Assembly (NCBI GenBank): GCA_050012355.1
Contig: JBEKHI010000267.1
Coordinates: forward strand, 1 to 11,794
DNA from: JBEKHI01 sp050012355
Lineage (GTDB): Bacteria; Actinomycetota; Actinomycetes; Streptosporangiales; Streptosporangiaceae
DNA length: 11,794 nt
Reading direction: 5' to 3'
In this document: positions 1-5,896 of the stretch, in pieces
How the letters are laid out: the number at the start of each line of letters is the position of its first letter
Position numbering within the stretch: the stretch's first letter is position 1
Translations under genes and position numbers: made by a program
Notes under the pieces: generated by a model
Told to the model about the DNA's origin: nothing
What the model saw: the letters and a program-made list of their open reading frames with translations, nothing else
The model's database searches: none

Positions 1-147
1 GGCGGCACGTTCACCGCACTCGCCGAACTTGACGGCCGGTACCTGTCGACCGAGGTTGCCGGAGGCTTCACCGGCCGGGTGATCGGCATGTACGCCACCA
101 TCGGCACGGTCCGATTCGACTGGTTCGACTACGAGGCGCTCGATTAG
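1..147 (+). CDS. Glycoside hydrolase, GH43-type C-terminus (partial)
   Basis: Only the last 48 codons lie in the window; the frame is open from base 1 to a TAG at 145-147. The visible residues include LSTEVAGGFTGRVIGMYA followed by FDWFDYE. This resembles the end of the C-terminal beta-sandwich (concanavalin-like) domain of GH43 beta-xylosidases and arabinofuranosidases, where a GGFTG-x-x-x-G-x-Y strand is followed by an aromatic FdWFdYe strand. These enzymes cleave xylose or arabinose side units from plant polysaccharides. The catalytic five-bladed propeller would lie upstream, outside the window, so activity cannot be judged. Other glycosidases carrying the same accessory domain are possible. 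The gene converges on the minus-strand acyl-CoA dehydrogenase and shows no link to the lanthipeptide operon. Confidence 0.7.
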   Translation, partial: GGTFTALAELDGRYLSTEVAGGFTGRVIGMYATIGTVRFDWFDYEALD

Positions 148-343
148 CCGTCGCTGGTCTCGATGTGGACACGCCGCGCGACTTCTCGGGCGACTGCGGA
201 GAAACCCGGTGACCGGCGTGCTGGACAATTTCCAGGACCCGGCCAGCAACGGCGCCACCAGCCTGCAACTAGACCTGCCCGCGTCCTACACCTCACTGCT
301 GACTTTCGACGGCTCCTGAGCTGGAGCGAGCGCCGGAAAACGG
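148..343. other. Intergenic gap, possible decayed coding remnants
   Basis: This 196-base gap lies between two convergent genes. No ORF in it looks like an intact gene. One frame, ending in TGA at 317-319, reads LQLDLPASYTSLLTFDGS, and another frame around 150-209 reads GLDVDTPRDFSGD. Both read like ordinary protein rather than random sequence but are in different frames, so they could be remnants of a decayed gene. I cannot name a family. A 14-bp perfect palindrome at 339-352 (AACGG-CTAG-CCGTT) spans the stop codon of the minus-strand gene; its stem is only five base pairs around CTAG and has no U-tract, so it is at best a weak terminator. Confidence 0.3.
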
Positions 344-1978
344 CTAGCCGTTCTTGGGCGTCGCCCGTTCGATGATCGTCTTGAAGTCCGTGCCCGCCGG
401 AAGGGTGCCGTACGCCCGGCCATGGTCACCGCCCAGCCGCGAGGCGCAGAACGCATCCACGACAGCCGGACCAGCGTGCCTGACCAGCAACGATGCCTGC
501 AAGAGGAGCCCGAGCCGCTCGGCGACCGACCGCGCGCGGGCCTCCAGCTCGGCCGTATCGGCAAGCGAGTCCTTGACCGCTTGAACAGCCTTGTCCAGGA
601 TCCGGTCCGAACCCGACGCGAGCCCGACCTCGGCGAAGAACGCGTCCACCGAGTCGGGGTCGCGCAGGATGGCCCGCACGACGTCTAGCGCGGCGACGTT
701 CCCCGACCCCTCCCAGATGGAGTTGAGTGGCGCCTCGCGGTACAGCCGCGGCATCCCGGATTCCTCGATGTAGCCGTTCCCGCCGAGACACTCAAGCGCC
801 TCGGCGGCGTGCGGCGCCACCTGCTTGCATGTCCAGTACTTGGTGACGGCCAGCGCCAGCCGGCGGAACGCCGTCTCGCCGACGTCACCGCTGACGGCGC
901 GATCGGTCGCCCCGGCCAGCCGGAACGCCACCGTCGTCGTCGCTTCCGACTCCAGGGCCAGGTCCGCGAGCACGTTCTCCATCAGCGGCGCCTCGATCAG
1001 CCGGGCGCCAAACGCGGAACGGTAGCTCGCATGGTGCACCGCCGCCACGACCGCGGTCCGCATGGCGGTGGCCGCGCCGAGCACGCAGTCCAGCCGCGTC
1101 ATGTTCACCATCTCGATGATGGTGCGGACTCCGCGGCCCTCCTCCCCCACCAGCCACGCGACGGCATCGGTGTATTCGACCTCCGCCGACGCGTTGGAAC
1201 GGTTACCGAGCTTGTTCTTCAGCCGCTGAAGCTGCATCGCGTTGCGCGTGCCATCCGGCAAGACCCTCGGCAGCAGGAAACACGACAGGCCGCCAGGCGC
1301 CTGGGCGAGCACCAGGAACAGGTCGTTCATCGGCGCCGACGTGAACCATTTATGACCGGTGAGCCGGTAACTGCCGTCGGCCGCGGGCACCGCGCGGGTG
1401 GTGTTGGCGCGAACGTCAGAGCCGCCCTGTTTCTCCGTCATCGACATGCCAGCGAGCAGGCCGCTCTTGGTCTCCGGCACCCGCAAGCCGGGATCGTAGC
1501 TGGTGGCGACGAGCAGCGGCTCGTACTGCTTCGCCAGGTCCGGGTTGTGCCGGAGCGCGGGCACGACGGCGTACGTCATCGATACCGGGCACATGTGTCC
1601 CGCATCGGTGCTGCCCCACAGGTAGAACTTGGCGGCCCGCGCCACATGAGCCCCGCGTCGCTCTGAATTCCATGGCGTAGCGTGCAGGCCGTTGCCCACC
1701 GCGGCCGCCATCAGTTCGTGCCAGGATGGATGGAACTCCACCTCATCTATCCGGTGGCCATAACGATCGTGGCTGCGTAGCCGGGGCGGGTCCTCGTTCG
1801 CTAGCCGACCGTGCTCGATGTACGCACTGCTACCCGCCAGGCGGCCAAGAGCGCGGACATCGTCTTCCGCCCAGGCCGCGCCCTCCCGGCGCAGCGCGGC
1901 GAGCAGCGTCAGATCGTCGGCGACGTCGTAATCCTCAAGCGGTGGCGGCTGATTCAGAACGACATGAGTACTGGCCAT
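344..1978 (-). CDS. aidB: AidB-type acyl-CoA dehydrogenase
   Basis: The 544-residue protein belongs to the AidB branch of the acyl-CoA dehydrogenase family; E. coli AidB is of similar length (about 541). The FAD-contact segment MSMTEKQGGSDVRANTT lies near residues 178-194, followed by the LTGHKWFTSA strand. The C-terminal segment LNSIWEGSGNV contains Glu423 at the place of the family's catalytic-base glutamate. ECLGGNGYIE just before it is also typical. In E. coli, AidB is part of the adaptive response to alkylation, binds DNA and has weak isovaleryl-CoA dehydrogenase activity; many actinobacterial homologues have no proven role. The ATG at 1976-1978 is chosen because the family N-terminus (NQPPPLEDYD) starts just after it; no clear Shine-Dalgarno is seen. 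It lies 18 bases downstream of the small gene at 1997-2326 and may be cotranscribed with it. Confidence 0.9.
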   Translation of the reverse strand: MASTHVVLNQPPPLEDYDVADDLTLLAALRREGAAWAEDDVRALGRLAGSSAYIEHGRLANEDPPRLRSHDRYGHRIDEVEFHPSWHELMAAAVGNGLHATPWNSERRGAHVARAAKFYLWGSTDAGHMCPVSMTYAVVPALRHNPDLAKQYEPLLVATSYDPGLRVPETKSGLLAGMSMTEKQGGSDVRANTTRAVPAADGSYRLTGHKWFTSAPMNDLFLVLAQAPGGLSCFLLPRVLPDGTRNAMQLQRLKNKLGNRSNASAEVEYTDAVAWLVGEEGRGVRTIIEMVNMTRLDCVLGAATAMRTAVVAAVHHASYRSAFGARLIEAPLMENVLADLALESEATTTVAFRLAGATDRAVSGDVGETAFRRLALAVTKYWTCKQVAPHAAEALECLGGNGYIEESGMPRLYREAPLNSIWEGSGNVAALDVVRAILRDPDSVDAFFAEVGLASGSDRILDKAVQAVKDSLADTAELEARARSVAERLGLLLQASLLVRHAGPAVVDAFCASRLGGDHGRAYGTLPAGTDFKTIIERATPKNG

Positions 1979-1996
1979 AACGGCGATTGTTTCACG

Positions 1997-2326
1997 TCAC
2001 GGACCAAGCCTGATGTCTCCGTGAATGTCCCTGGCCTGGATGACGTTGCCCTTTACGGTGCCGCTGATCTTATTGACGACGTCCCCGCCGCGCCCCCACT
2101 CCGCGCGCAGCCGCTCGGCGAACTGCTCGTCGTAAGCCTCTGCTATCTCAAGCTCCTCCGCGAGCGCGACGACCTGGGGGGAATCGGGTGCCGCTCCGTC
2201 CGCCGCGGCCAGCACCTCGAGCGCTTTCTTGCGACCCTTGAATTTGCCTCGCACCAGGTCGTACAGCGACTCGGACGCCTTCGCCGCCAGGGCGGCGGCT
2301 ATCTCCACGAGGATCACATCGGGCAT
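1997..2326 (-). CDS. Small actinobacterial protein with C-terminal ARDIHG motif
   Basis: This 109-residue protein has a helical, charged N-terminal half (AAALAAKASESLYDLVRGKF, then KALEVLAAADGA and ALAEELEIAEAYDEQFAERLRAEW) and a C-terminal tail KISGTVKGNVIQARDIHGDI. The tail matches a motif I know from many actinobacterial proteins, of the form V-x-GNV-x-QARDIHG, found both in stand-alone small proteins and beside NB-ARC/TPR-type signalling proteins. Its function is not established to my knowledge; the repeated strand-like tail suggests an oligomerisation or binding element. No signal peptide or membrane segment is present, so it is probably cytoplasmic. The ATG start is supported by GAGGA five bases upstream. 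It precedes aidB on the same strand by 18 bases, so a two-gene operon is likely. Confidence 0.8.
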   Translation of the reverse strand: MPDVILVEIAAALAAKASESLYDLVRGKFKGRKKALEVLAAADGAAPDSPQVVALAEELEIAEAYDEQFAERLRAEWGRGGDVVNKISGTVKGNVIQARDIHGDIRLGP

Positions 2327-2382
2327 ACCGTCCTCGTACCCAGGAAAGTTACGCTTGTCCCGCGGGCACTGAACTCGTCGTT
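2327..2382. promoter_or_regulatory. Divergent promoter region
   Basis: These 56 bases separate the leftward small protein/aidB unit from the rightward solute-binding protein/monooxygenase unit, so both promoters must lie here or inside the first codons. On the minus strand a TAACTT-like -10 hexamer can be paired with a poor -35, but the match is weak. An 8-bp palindrome CCCGCGGG (2359-2366) sits near the middle. The call rests on the divergent layout rather than on a convincing promoter motif. Confidence 0.4.
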
Positions 2383-3255
2383 ATGGCCAAAAAAGTGGAG
2401 GTGCTGGTGAGCAGCCTGACCGTCGGGGTCGTCGCCCCCGCGTACGTCAACGTCCCGTTCTGGGTGGCGCAACGGCGCGGTTTCCTGGAGACACGCGGGC
2501 TGGACGCCCGCGAGGTGGTCATCGGAAGCACGGAAGGCGTCACTCGTGCCCTGCTCGCCCGCGATATCGACATCGCGCTCAGCTCACCGGAAGGCAGCAT
2601 CGCCGATGCCGCTGCTGGCGGCCCGCTGCGCGTGGTCGCGGGCATGATCGACCGTCCGCCGCTGTCGCTGATCGCGCTCCCCCGGCACCGCACGTTCTCC
2701 GACCTGCGCGGCGGACAGGTCGGAACCTCGTCGCTGCGTGAAGGAACCCGCCACGTCGCGGAGCGGATGCTCGCGGCGCACGGCCTGCGGTTCCCCGCCG
2801 ACTACGACTTCGCGATCGAGGGATCGCACGTGGCCCGCTGGGAAGCACTGCGGGCGGGCACCATCGACGCGGCCCTGCAGATGATCCCCTACGACTACCT
2901 GGCCACCGACGCCGGGTTCACCAACCTGGGCGCCGTGACCGAGGATTTCGCGTTCAGCGGCGTCTGCGCCAGGGACGGCACCGACCGCGGGCTGCTGAAA
3001 GATTTCCTGGGCGCCCTGGCCGAGGCGACCGCCTGGTTCCGCGGCAACGTCCCGGAGTCCGCCGCGATCGCGGCGGCGGAAACCTCGACGGCCGAGCAGT
3101 ACGCACTACGCGCCTGCCAGGCGCTCGCGGCCGACGGGGTTATCTCAGCCGGCCTGCGCTTCGGCCCGGCGGCGACCGATGCCGTCATGCAGTCACTGCT
3201 GTCTTCCGGGCAGCGCGCCGACCTGACCGCGTTCGATTACTCCTACCTGCCATGA
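2383..3255 (+). CDS. NMT1/SsuA-like solute-binding-fold protein, no signal peptide
   Basis: The 290-residue product has the layout of the NMT1/THI5, SsuA/TauA solute-binding superfamily. An N-terminal strand is followed by VNVPFWVAQRRGFLETRGL, where ABC binding proteins carry the 'P-x-x-x-A-x-x-x-G-x-F' segment. The GSTEGVTRALLARDIDIAL and DLRGGQVGTSSLREGTRH segments match ligand-loop regions. Unlike an exported binding protein, it lacks a signal peptide or lipobox, and no permease or ATPase gene is nearby. A cytoplasmic role is therefore likely, for example as an SBP-fold enzyme (as in MqnA/MqnD or 4,5-dihydroxyphthalate decarboxylase) or a ligand sensor; this is inference. The start is uncertain: ATG 2383 has no Shine-Dalgarno, while GTG 2407 is preceded by GGAGG at 2397-2401. 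Its stop overlaps the next start (ATGA), so the two proteins are translationally coupled. Confidence 0.8.
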   Translation: MAKKVEVLVSSLTVGVVAPAYVNVPFWVAQRRGFLETRGLDAREVVIGSTEGVTRALLARDIDIALSSPEGSIADAAAGGPLRVVAGMIDRPPLSLIALPRHRTFSDLRGGQVGTSSLREGTRHVAERMLAAHGLRFPADYDFAIEGSHVARWEALRAGTIDAALQMIPYDYLATDAGFTNLGAVTEDFAFSGVCARDGTDRGLLKDFLGALAEATAWFRGNVPESAAIAAAETSTAEQYALRACQALAADGVISAGLRFGPAATDAVMQSLLSSGQRADLTAFDYSYLP

Positions 3256-4685
3256 CCATCGACGTCATCGTCGTGGGAGGCGGCCCGGTGGGCATGTGGC
3301 TCGCGGCGGAACTGCGTCGCGGCGGGGTCCGGCCGGTCGTACTCGAACGTCGCGCCCAGCGGTCACCGCACTCCAAGGCCATGACCATTCTCCCCCGCAC
3401 CGTCGAACTGTTCGCCATGCGGGGCATCCACGACCGCTGGCTGGCGGAGGGCACGGCGGTTCCCTCGTCGCATTTCGCCATGCTCAGCAATCGGCTCGAC
3501 TTCTCCTTCCTGGCGGCGAAGACCGCGTTCCCCTACGCGTTGTTCCTGCCGCAACGGCGCACCGAGGAACTGCTGCACGAGCACCTTGGCGAGCTCGGGG
3601 TGCCGTACCTGACCAACCACGAGGTCACTGGCTTGCGGCAGGACGCCACCGGGGTGGACCTGGACGTGACCACTCCGGATGGCCCGAAGACGTTCCGCGC
3701 CAGCTACGTGGTCGGCTGCGATGGTGCGGGCAGTGTCGTCCGCGAGTCGGCCGGGATCGAGTTCGCCGGCACGCCCGACAGCTGGACTTCCATTCTCGGC
3801 GATGTCGAGCTGACCGACCCGCCGCCGGAGCGCGCGCTCACCCTCAGCCAGCCCGGCGGGACCTTCCTCCTGCTCTCCATCGGCGACGCGCGGTACCGGC
3901 TCGCCACGGTTGACTATGCCACCCTGGACGAACCGCCCGGCAAGCCCGTGACGTTCGCTGATCTTCGAGAGAGCGTGTTCCGGCTGACCGGGACCGACTA
4001 CGGCATGCGGGAGACCGGCGACGCGTGGTTCAGCCGGGTCGGCAATGAGACGAGGCAGGCGGTCAGTTACCGCGACGGCAGGGTGCTGCTGGCTGGGGAC
4101 GCCGCGCACATCCACTTCCCGGCCGGCGGCCAGGGCCTGAACCTCGGGCTGGCGGACGCGACCAACCTCGGGTGGAAGCTCGCTGCCTCGGTGCATGGCT
4201 GGGCCCCACGCTGGCTGCTTGACAGCTATCGCACCGAACGGGAGCCCGCTGGACTGGAGGTGATCGAGGACTCGCGCGCGCAGTGCGGACTGATCGCCAA
4301 TCCGACCAGGGATGGCGCGGCCCTGCGGAACAGGTTCAACGCGATCCTCGGCGCCCACCCGTCGCTTAACCGCGAGCTCGCGACCAGGCTGTCCGGCCTT
4401 GCCCTCCGCTACGGTGATGGCCCTGGTCACACCGGGCAGCGGATACCCGACCTGCCGCTCGACAGATCCAGCGTCTTCGGCCTGCTGCGATCGGGGAAGT
4501 TCGTCCTGCTCGGCGCGCAGGTAGCGGGCTATGAGGACCGGCTGGACGTCGTCACGTCGGCCCTCGGCGGGGATTGGTCAGACACCGCGGCGGTGCTTAT
4601 CCGGCCGGACGGGTACGTCGCCTGGTCTCTTGAACGGTCAGACCCGCCCGCGGTACCGCCCCTGGAGCACTGGCTCGGGCGGTAG
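3252..4685 (+). CDS. Class A FAD-dependent monooxygenase (aromatic hydroxylase type)
   Basis: The 477-residue protein is a group A flavoprotein monooxygenase of the PHBH/PgaE/RdmE type, using NAD(P)H and O2 to hydroxylate an aromatic or polyketide-like substrate. Visible motifs are the Rossmann GGGPVG at residues 9-14 with the downstream acidic strand end VVLERR; the DG motif VVGCDGAGS with Asp157; and the GD motif LLAGDAAHIHFPAGGQG with Asp283, followed by LNLGLADATNLGWKLA. Residues after about 415 form the short thioredoxin-like C-terminal domain typical of the antibiotic-hydroxylase subgroup (GKFVLLG, then AVLIRPDGYVAW). The substrate cannot be read from the sequence. It is coupled by a four-base overlap to the solute-binding-fold gene. 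The regulator starts 71 bases after its stop. A role in lanthipeptide tailoring is possible but unsupported. Confidence 0.9.
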   Translation: MTIDVIVVGGGPVGMWLAAELRRGGVRPVVLERRAQRSPHSKAMTILPRTVELFAMRGIHDRWLAEGTAVPSSHFAMLSNRLDFSFLAAKTAFPYALFLPQRRTEELLHEHLGELGVPYLTNHEVTGLRQDATGVDLDVTTPDGPKTFRASYVVGCDGAGSVVRESAGIEFAGTPDSWTSILGDVELTDPPPERALTLSQPGGTFLLLSIGDARYRLATVDYATLDEPPGKPVTFADLRESVFRLTGTDYGMRETGDAWFSRVGNETRQAVSYRDGRVLLAGDAAHIHFPAGGQGLNLGLADATNLGWKLAASVHGWAPRWLLDSYRTEREPAGLEVIEDSRAQCGLIANPTRDGAALRNRFNAILGAHPSLNRELATRLSGLALRYGDGPGHTGQRIPDLPLDRSSVFGLLRSGKFVLLGAQVAGYEDRLDVVTSALGGDWSDTAAVLIRPDGYVAWSLERSDPPAVPPLEHWLGR

Positions 4686-4756
4686 CGGTTGGAATGGTGC
4701 GGTGTCCGAACACGTTACGATTCTACGGGGACACGTACAGTCAGGGGAGCGGGAGC

Positions 4757-5362
4757 TTGATAGGGACTTTAGTCGCGGAACCGGCAGCGCTGATCCGCGA
4801 GGGCTTGGTGGCGATCCTCGGCCGGGAGGTCGACATCGACGTCGTCACCGTCGTGCAGCAGGGACGGGAAGTCATCCCGGCGGCCCGCATATCGCGGCCG
4901 CGGGTGGCTCTGCTCGCGACCACGTTCCCCGATTTCGAGGGGATACCGCTCGCGCGGGCGCTGCGGGCAGCCGTGCCAGAATGCCGTTGCGCGATCCTGA
5001 GCACTGGCCGGAACATGCGCGATCTTCAGGGCGCTATGGCGGCGAACCTCGACGGCTATCTTGTGCACGACTGCCCGCCCGAGTTCCTGACCGAGGCGAT
5101 CCGGCAGCTCGCCGCCGGGAACAAGGTGATCGATCCGAGCCTCACCTTCAGCGCGCTCGACCGCAACTCGTGCCCGCTGACCGCCCGGGAAGCGGAGGCA
5201 CTGCTGGCGGCCGCGCAAGGCTCGTCCACCGCGGAGATCGCGCTGTATCTCTCCCTCGCCGAGGGCACCGTGCGCAACTACTTGTCGCGCGCGATCGCGA
5301 AAACCGGCGCGCGCAACCGGATCGACGCCATCCGGATCGCCAACGAGCGCGGCTGGCTCTAA
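4757..5362 (+). CDS. LuxR/NarL-family regulator with degenerate receiver
   Basis: The product (201 residues from TTG 4757) has a receiver-like N-terminal domain and a GerE-type helix-turn-helix near residues 137-201: PLTAREAEALL, then SSTAEIALYLSLAEGTVRNY and ARNRIDAIRIANERGWL. The receiver is inactive by inspection. The acidic pair is E8-P9, the phospho-acceptor position is Ala54 (VALLATTFP instead of a VLLD-x-x-MP pattern), and the conserved Lys is His in GYLVHDCPPE. TTG 4757 is preferred because AGGGGAG (4743-4749) lies seven bases upstream and the receiver strand starts at once. ATG 4694 would add 21 unconserved residues without a good ribosome site. Codon 5 is TTA (4769-4771). SapB-type operons are controlled by NarL-type regulators (RamR, AmfR), so it is the likely activator of the operon that follows, though it sits upstream here. 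A TACGAT hexamer at 4716-4721 is a possible -10. Confidence 0.88.
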   Translation: MIGTLVAEPAALIREGLVAILGREVDIDVVTVVQQGREVIPAARISRPRVALLATTFPDFEGIPLARALRAAVPECRCAILSTGRNMRDLQGAMAANLDGYLVHDCPPEFLTEAIRQLAAGNKVIDPSLTFSALDRNSCPLTAREAEALLAAAQGSSTAEIALYLSLAEGTVRNYLSRAIAKTGARNRIDAIRIANERGWL

Positions 5363-5414
5363 CCGCCCGCGTCGGCGCGGCGGCGCGGCCTGCGGCCGAC
5401 GGCCCGCCCCGGAG

Positions 5415-5497
5415 CACTTATCCCGGGTTCGTGCACTCAACCCGGTCGTTTTGCCCACGTTTGAGACTCCATTTGGTGCACGAACCCGGGATAAGTG
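5415..5497. repeat. 22-bp perfect inverted repeat, 39-base loop
   Basis: The left arm at 5415-5436 begins CACTTATCCCGGG and the right arm at 5476-5497 ends CCCGGGATAAGTG. All 22 positions pair, and the loop is 39 bases (5437-5475). The repeat starts 53 bases after the regulator stop. It could act as a transcription terminator without a U-tract, as is common in actinomycetes, or be a small palindromic mobile element (MITE or REP type). Arms this long and perfect are not expected by chance in such a short gap. Confidence 0.9.
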
Positions 5498-5513
5498 GAA
5501 GCACGGCGGCGCG

Positions 5514-5579
5514 GCGTTCCTGGTGAGTGCTGCACCTACCAGCCAAGAGTGCGGGTAGTGCCACACCCACCAGGAACGC
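5514..5579. repeat. Imperfect 66-base inverted repeat
   Basis: Outer arms of 12 perfect bases, GCGTTCCTGGTG (5514-5525) and its complement (5568-5579), enclose inner arms CTACC (5536-5540) and GGTAG (5553-5557). Between these pairs the arms align with a few mismatches and one gap, giving one long imperfect stem. It lies 16 bases after the previous inverted repeat. Confidence 0.75.
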
Positions 5580-5640
5580 AGCCCGCACCCCCCGCGCCAC
5601 GCGCCACGCGCCAGGGCCGCCTTTAGCTACCCGCCCGTAG

Positions 5641-5666
5641 GGCTTTCGCGGCACGCTCGCAAAGCC
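5641..5666. repeat. Short hairpin, GGCTTT/AAAGCC
   Basis: GGCTTT (5641-5646) pairs with AAAGCC (5661-5666), extended inward by GC (5648-5649) with GC (5659-5660) around one bulged C, leaving a nine-base loop. It closes the GC-rich part of the gap; base composition becomes AT-rich about 25 bases later. Confidence 0.5.
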
Positions 5667-5692
5667 TGCGCAGGGCGCCGATCTGCCCAGTA

Positions 5693-5896
5693 TTGCGCAA
5701 AATTACCGATAAGTTATCCCGAAATCGTCCTTTTAGGATGTGCTATACGCATCGTGAAATGATGACAATAGTCACTATGCATCCATTCTCAAGTGATGGC
5801 AGTATCTACTCGTCAGCCAATGACGGTTACAACGGTAAAAGTTCGATATATCGCGACGCCGATATTGAGATATGTCGAGAGAAGACCGGAGTTCGC
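5693..5896 (+). promoter_or_regulatory. AT-rich promoter/leader region of the lanthipeptide operon
   Basis: These 204 bases are markedly richer in A and T than the genes around them and show no codon bias, although one frame stays open into lanKC. Two exact palindromes could be operator sites: ATAGT-C-ACTAT at 5768-5778 and CGATATATCG at 5844-5853. A -35-like ATGACG (5820-5825) lies upstream of the second, but no hexamer pair with proper spacing is convincing. The neighbouring LuxR/NarL-type regulator is the natural candidate to bind here. The region ends with GGAG (5888-5891), five bases before the lanKC GTG. Confidence 0.5.

Larger units (their letters stand above)
5363..5692. other. GC-rich intergenic block of stacked inverted repeats
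   Basis: This is the left part of the 534-base gap between the regulator and lanKC. No convincing gene is seen. It holds, in order, a perfect long inverted repeat (5415-5497), an imperfect one (5514-5579), a short tandem repeat of GCGCCAC with almost three copies (5594-5613), and a third hairpin (5641-5666). The density of such structures suggests mobile or REP-like repeat insertions, or a terminator zone behind the regulator. Confidence 0.55.

Noticed and set aside
809..1666. Long plus-strand ORF of 285 codons opposite aidB
   Set aside because: It is the high-GC antisense shadow of a clear AidB gene and its translation is Arg/His/Gly-rich with no recognisable domain.
2359..2366. CCCGCGGG palindrome as an operator between divergent genes
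   Set aside because: Eight G/C bases are expected by chance in such GC-rich DNA, and flanking bases do not extend the symmetry.
3363..4430. Minus-strand ORF of 355 codons opposite the flavin monooxygenase
   Set aside because: The plus strand carries all monooxygenase motifs; the antisense translation is low-complexity shadow sequence.
4694..4756. Upstream ATG start for the regulator
   Set aside because: The extra 21 residues are not receiver-like and no good ribosome site precedes it, whereas TTG 4757 has AGGGGAG at ideal spacing.
5594..5613. Tandem GCGCCAC repeat as a CRISPR or iteron array
   Set aside because: It has fewer than three 7-base copies, with no spacers and no replication or Cas genes nearby.
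5693..5896. In-frame N-terminal extension of LanKC (adds 68 residues from ATG 5693)
   Set aside because: It is AT-rich without codon bias, contains TTA, has no ribosome site, and the conserved family start (YEQFCLADPLFYD) follows GTG 5897 directly, which has GGAG five bases upstream.
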